The notes below the pieces were generated by a model, which was given only the letters and a program-made list of their open reading frames with translations, was not told where the DNA came from and made no database searches. DNA of 30,065 bases from Apostichopus parvimensis (lineage: Eukaryota > Echinodermata > Holothuroidea > Aspidochirotida > Stichopodidae). Position numbers and translations under genes: made by a program. Shown one piece after another: positions 26,761 to 30,065 of the stretch. The stretch lies in the NCBI GenBank assembly GCA_000934455.1, contig KN884621.1, positions 61,705-91,769 on the forward strand. The letters are read 5' to 3'. The first letter of the stretch is position 1; the number at the start of each line of letters is the position of its first letter.

Positions 26761-28448
26761 AATAATTATTGCTGTACAAGGAAAGTGAAGAACAATACAA
26801 CATTAAAGTATTTCACTTCCTAAGGCCAGACAACTTTGTCCAAATACTCCGTTTATGACAAATTTGACTACAGCCAAATCTAAAAAGGTTCACAAACATG
26901 AAGAATTAATATAAGAAAAGAGAGAAATCCTTTCCAAACTAGAAATATATTTGCTCCCACCCTGATTTAAGAGAAATTTTATAAACCTGACAGGAAGCAC
27001 AGTGAGGTGAACAAAATAAAAATGGCCAAGTGCCTAAGCTTCTCAGCCTAACAGATGAAGTGTACTGTAAGTAAACACATAATTGTGTGCATGCATACAT
27101 TCACAATCTGATGGCAAGAAATGTACACATGCAATTTCCTAGCATAATGTTCAAATTAATTAGAACAATTATTCTGCAAATTCTCTCAGGACTTTCTTCT
27201 AATGTAAGATCTTATTTCACACAAGTGTTCTCATCTCAAGAAGGAACCTGCATGACATTTCTACAACTGAGAGGCAGTGAGTAATATTTGAACAGTTGTC
27301 CCTAGAAACTGCTTTCTCTAAGCCTTTCCCTATCTGTAGAGTAAATACAAGAGGAAAGAGGATGCTTGCAGGATGGAAATAAAGCTTAACAATATAAATT
27401 TAAATATATATTTTTTTTCAAAAACTTTGGAAAAAAGTAATGCTGCATCTACATTTTGCTGTTTCTTTTTTTAGAGATTTTGCTGGGTTTTTAGAGATGG
27501 ATTTCTCTAGGCCAAATTTAACTAAAAATTCAACAGTTGATCCAGCAAGTAAGATAATTCCTTCGAAGTGGAGAAAGAAATGCACCCAGCGTGTATTATT
27601 AATAGACTCCATGTAACATCGTCTTCAACAAAGTGAACGTAACAAAGTGAAGACAGGTGCAAGTTCTTCTTAACGAAGTTTAGGAGAGGAAAGACGTCAT
27701 TTTAGTCACATTGGGGTTGGGTAGCGTGTATGTACTGTCACCATATATAAGAACATATGATTCTACACTTTGGGTGGATATCTTTATCGACTTCTCTTGT
27801 GAATGGATATCTTTCATTTCGTCTAATGCGGAGAGACCATATTTAAGAAACCTTTTCTCGAGAATAGATTAATTTATGGAAATGCTAACAGCCGTTCAAT
27901 GAAATGGAAGTACTTGCGGCATTTTCTTGTCCTTTTTAACTTCAGGATGTAGAACTTTACTTGATACAGTCAAGTTAGTCAACACTATGAATTCTACAAT
28001 GACCACAACTTCAAGCCTAGTTTTGGGGGTCTGACATTGCTAACCCTCACCCATTCAATCCAATGTTCTTAGATCTAGAAAGTTTACTTTTAAAGTTTTT
28101 ATCATGTGTAACAGACATTGGTGCCCACTTAGTATGCTATTCTGAGATGATTTATTCTGAAACACTTAGTATTTAACTGGAAAATGGAAAAGCGAACAGT
28201 GCAGTATAATATGCTACATTTAATCATCTACAGTATAGGCATATCATGTACTGTTGGCTATTTTCTACAGTGCAGCATATTAAAAAAGAAGATCAAATCA
28301 ATTATCTTATTTTATATGAAACTGAAAAGTTAATTTAAGTTATAAATATGGTTCTGAAAATACAGGAAAAGGTGTGAAAATAGGAGGAGGGGGAAAGGTG
28401 GGATAGACATTCAGCACTGTTAATTACTATATAAGATATTTGCATGAC

Positions 28449-28815
28449 TTAAAGGCATTGAAGACTCGCCTCAAACCGCATGCCGTGCTCTGAAAAAGTT
28501 AACTTTCTGTTGCTTGCAAGTGAAGTTTTCTTCTTGTCGCTACAAAATGCAGACAGTAATGAAACGTGATACCTTGTTATCTTTTATCTAGACCTGGGAT
28601 GTCCATCGCTGCTATGTACACTGTGTTGTGGGTATTGACCGCAGCTGTATGTATTAACTGTACACTAGTGTCTAATTACCGACGGTAGCAAGCTGTGTGT
28701 GTATTTTCTGGGATCGATGGTGGTGTCTAACACTTCTGTTACACCTCATTTGAAACTAGGTCAGATTACTGGCATGAGAGGTTTCTTTGTGCGAAAATCT
28801 TCACACCCTTTTATA
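28449..28815 (-). mobile_element. TTAA-flanked MITE family 1, copy 3 (full length, inverted)
   Basis: This is the same family in reverse. It opens with TTAA and aggcattgaagactcgcc and runs backward through gttaactttctgttgcttgc and cgatggtggtgtctaacac to cgaaaatcttcacaccc. The far TTAA is mutated to ttataa. It is upstream of the visible GDPD exons. Confidence 0.88.
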
Positions 28816-29350
28816 AGCATTAACATTATTCTTTCCTTGGGGCCCATATTGTGATTTCCTTAGTCTAGTCACCCACACAGGTAACGTCTAACCTCTAGAT
28901 CTAACGTCACCCAAATATTTAACTCCCCGGTGATTCATGGTCAAACTGCACATTGACCGATATATATTTACAATCGGTTGCACCGTCAAGCTGCAAAGTA
29001 AAGTAAAACAACAGCAGAACTGTACAAACAAAATATCAAAACTTGTGACCGAGTTAAACTATGTGACAGGGAGGAAGCTCACTATCAATTTACGATCGAA
29101 ACATCGCTTGTTTACCAATCAAACTGTTTTGCATTCCACTACCTGGCTCGTGACCCAACTAAAATGCTTGGCAAACAATATTTTGGTCCCGAACCCTTTA
29201 GTTTGGGAAGCATACTACAATAGTTAGTATTATACTCAGCATAAATCAAACTGGTCCATGAACATGAACGTGTGAATGGTGAGATTTCAAAGACTTCATC
29301 AATTAGAGGCAGTATTACGTAAATGAATTACACTGGATGAGTGTTTGTTT

Positions 29351-29402
29351 CCCTCCCACCCCTGGCACCCCCCCCCGCACCCTGCATCCCCCCACCCCTC
29401 TC
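29351..29402. repeat. C-rich tract
   Basis: ccctcccacccctggcaccc followed by an eight- to nine-C run and further CCC blocks; G-rich on the minus strand. Confidence 0.7.
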
Positions 29403-29839
29403 CATTTAAACATTAAGGAACCAATTGTCATTGTTACCCAAAAGAAAGATATATCTCAGATGAACATAATTCAACTTTTATTCTGAAAAAAAGCGCTGTC
29501 TATTCATTTATATGCTGTTCAATGACAACGATTACAGATGATATCTGAGGCATTCCAAGAGATTATATTACTTACAATATTACTAAATGTACCACACCCA
29601 CTCTCTATTACATACAGCACAATACAATGTGTGTGGGTTTAGTGTTACTGATATATCACATAGAGGTCACTAGTATACACACTAGTATTAGATATAGTTA
29701 CTGGTTCACACACTAACAGCATATAGATGCACAAATAAAGAAACTCAAAGAAATCCTCCAAACTACTTCAAAATATTTCAGTAGTCATAAGTAATGATAC
29801 TGGACCCTTCTCAGTCTAATTATGTACAGTACTTTCCTA

Positions 29840-30065
29840 GAGAAGGACGGTGCTGAGTGGTTGCCGAGTCTAGTCAGGAGAAGGACGGTGCCGGGTGAAT
29901 GCCGAGTCTAGTCAGGAGAAGGACGGTGCCGGGTGAATGCCGAGTCTAGTCGGGAGAAGGAGGGTGCTGATTGGTCACCGAGTCTAGTCGGGAGAAGGAG
30001 GGTGCTGATTGGTCACCGAGTCTAGTCAGGAGAAGGACGGTGCTGAGTGGTTACCGAGTCAAGTC
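29840..30065. repeat. 38-bp minisatellite, at least six units, running off the window
   Basis: The unit is gagaaggacggtgccgggtg followed by aatgccgagtctagtcag. Starts are at 29840, 29878, 29916, 29954, 29992 and 30030, the last unit cut by the window edge. Two unit types alternate in blocks: ggtgaatgccgag and gattggtcaccgag/gagtggttgccgag. Confidence 0.95.

Larger units (their letters stand above)
22646..30065. other. Upstream intron or 5' flank, no further GDPD exon found
   Basis: 7.4 kb upstream of visible exon 1. I searched by eye on the minus strand for the expected N-terminal part (Trp-rich loop and the first membrane helices ending in phase 0) and found none. The stretch holds the LINE remnant, two hAT-like MITE copies, MITE copy 3, G/C-rich tracts and the 38-bp minisatellite. 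The plus frame at 28937-29227 (96 codons) is unsupported. Confidence 0.6.

Noticed and set aside
28937..29227. Plus-strand 96-codon frame
   Set aside because: No domain recognised and no supporting signals; probably chance in upstream sequence.
29840..30065. Possible CRISPR-like array
   Set aside because: Units are contiguous without unique spacers, in a eukaryotic context; it is a minisatellite.

Overview
This is a eukaryotic, AT-rich, intron-rich and repeat-rich window, most likely from a marine invertebrate. An echinoderm such as a sea cucumber is my impression, not something the sequence proves. I see no bacterial-style genes and no rRNA or tRNA genes. The long open frames on both strands are mostly shadows of exons or of tandem repeats.

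The one real gene runs on the minus strand. Ten exons between 22645 and 4657 join in phase, every boundary is AG/GT, and they give 499 codons plus a stop. The product is a polytopic membrane glycerophosphodiester phosphodiesterase of the GDPD2/GDPD4/GDPD5 (GDE3/GDE2) family. The visible order is: membrane segments, then an HRGA / APENT / FETD / HDE catalytic core on an extracellular GDPD domain, then a last membrane helix, then a basic cytoplasmic tail. The N-terminal exons (roughly the first 100 or so residues, with the first membrane segments) are not visible. They probably lie beyond the right edge of the window, so intron 1 would exceed 7.4 kb.

The most striking structure is at 15052-17913. 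A segment of about 1.3-1.5 kb carrying the HRGA catalytic exon occurs twice in direct orientation, on either side of a 50-N gap. The second copy starts exactly where the gap ends and the first copy stops exactly where the gap begins. This looks like two unmerged haplotype contigs (a false duplication). The second copy carries an extra insertion of about 0.33 kb. A real duplication giving mutually exclusive exons is the alternative, because 143 nt is not a multiple of three.

The remainder is intron and flank filled with small repeats. There are three copies of a ~365-bp TTAA-flanked MITE with GAAGACTCGC ends, and two partial copies of a hAT-like MITE with CAGTGGCGGA ends. There is a frameshifted fragment of a LINE 3' end. 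Two foldbacks of ~130 bp have a degenerate hammerhead-ribozyme-like core. An 18-bp minisatellite shows a 54-bp higher-order period, and a 38-bp minisatellite is cut by the window end. Smaller duplications and many C-rich/G-rich quadruplex-prone tracts complete the picture. A small coding-like island at 8058-8358 remains unexplained.
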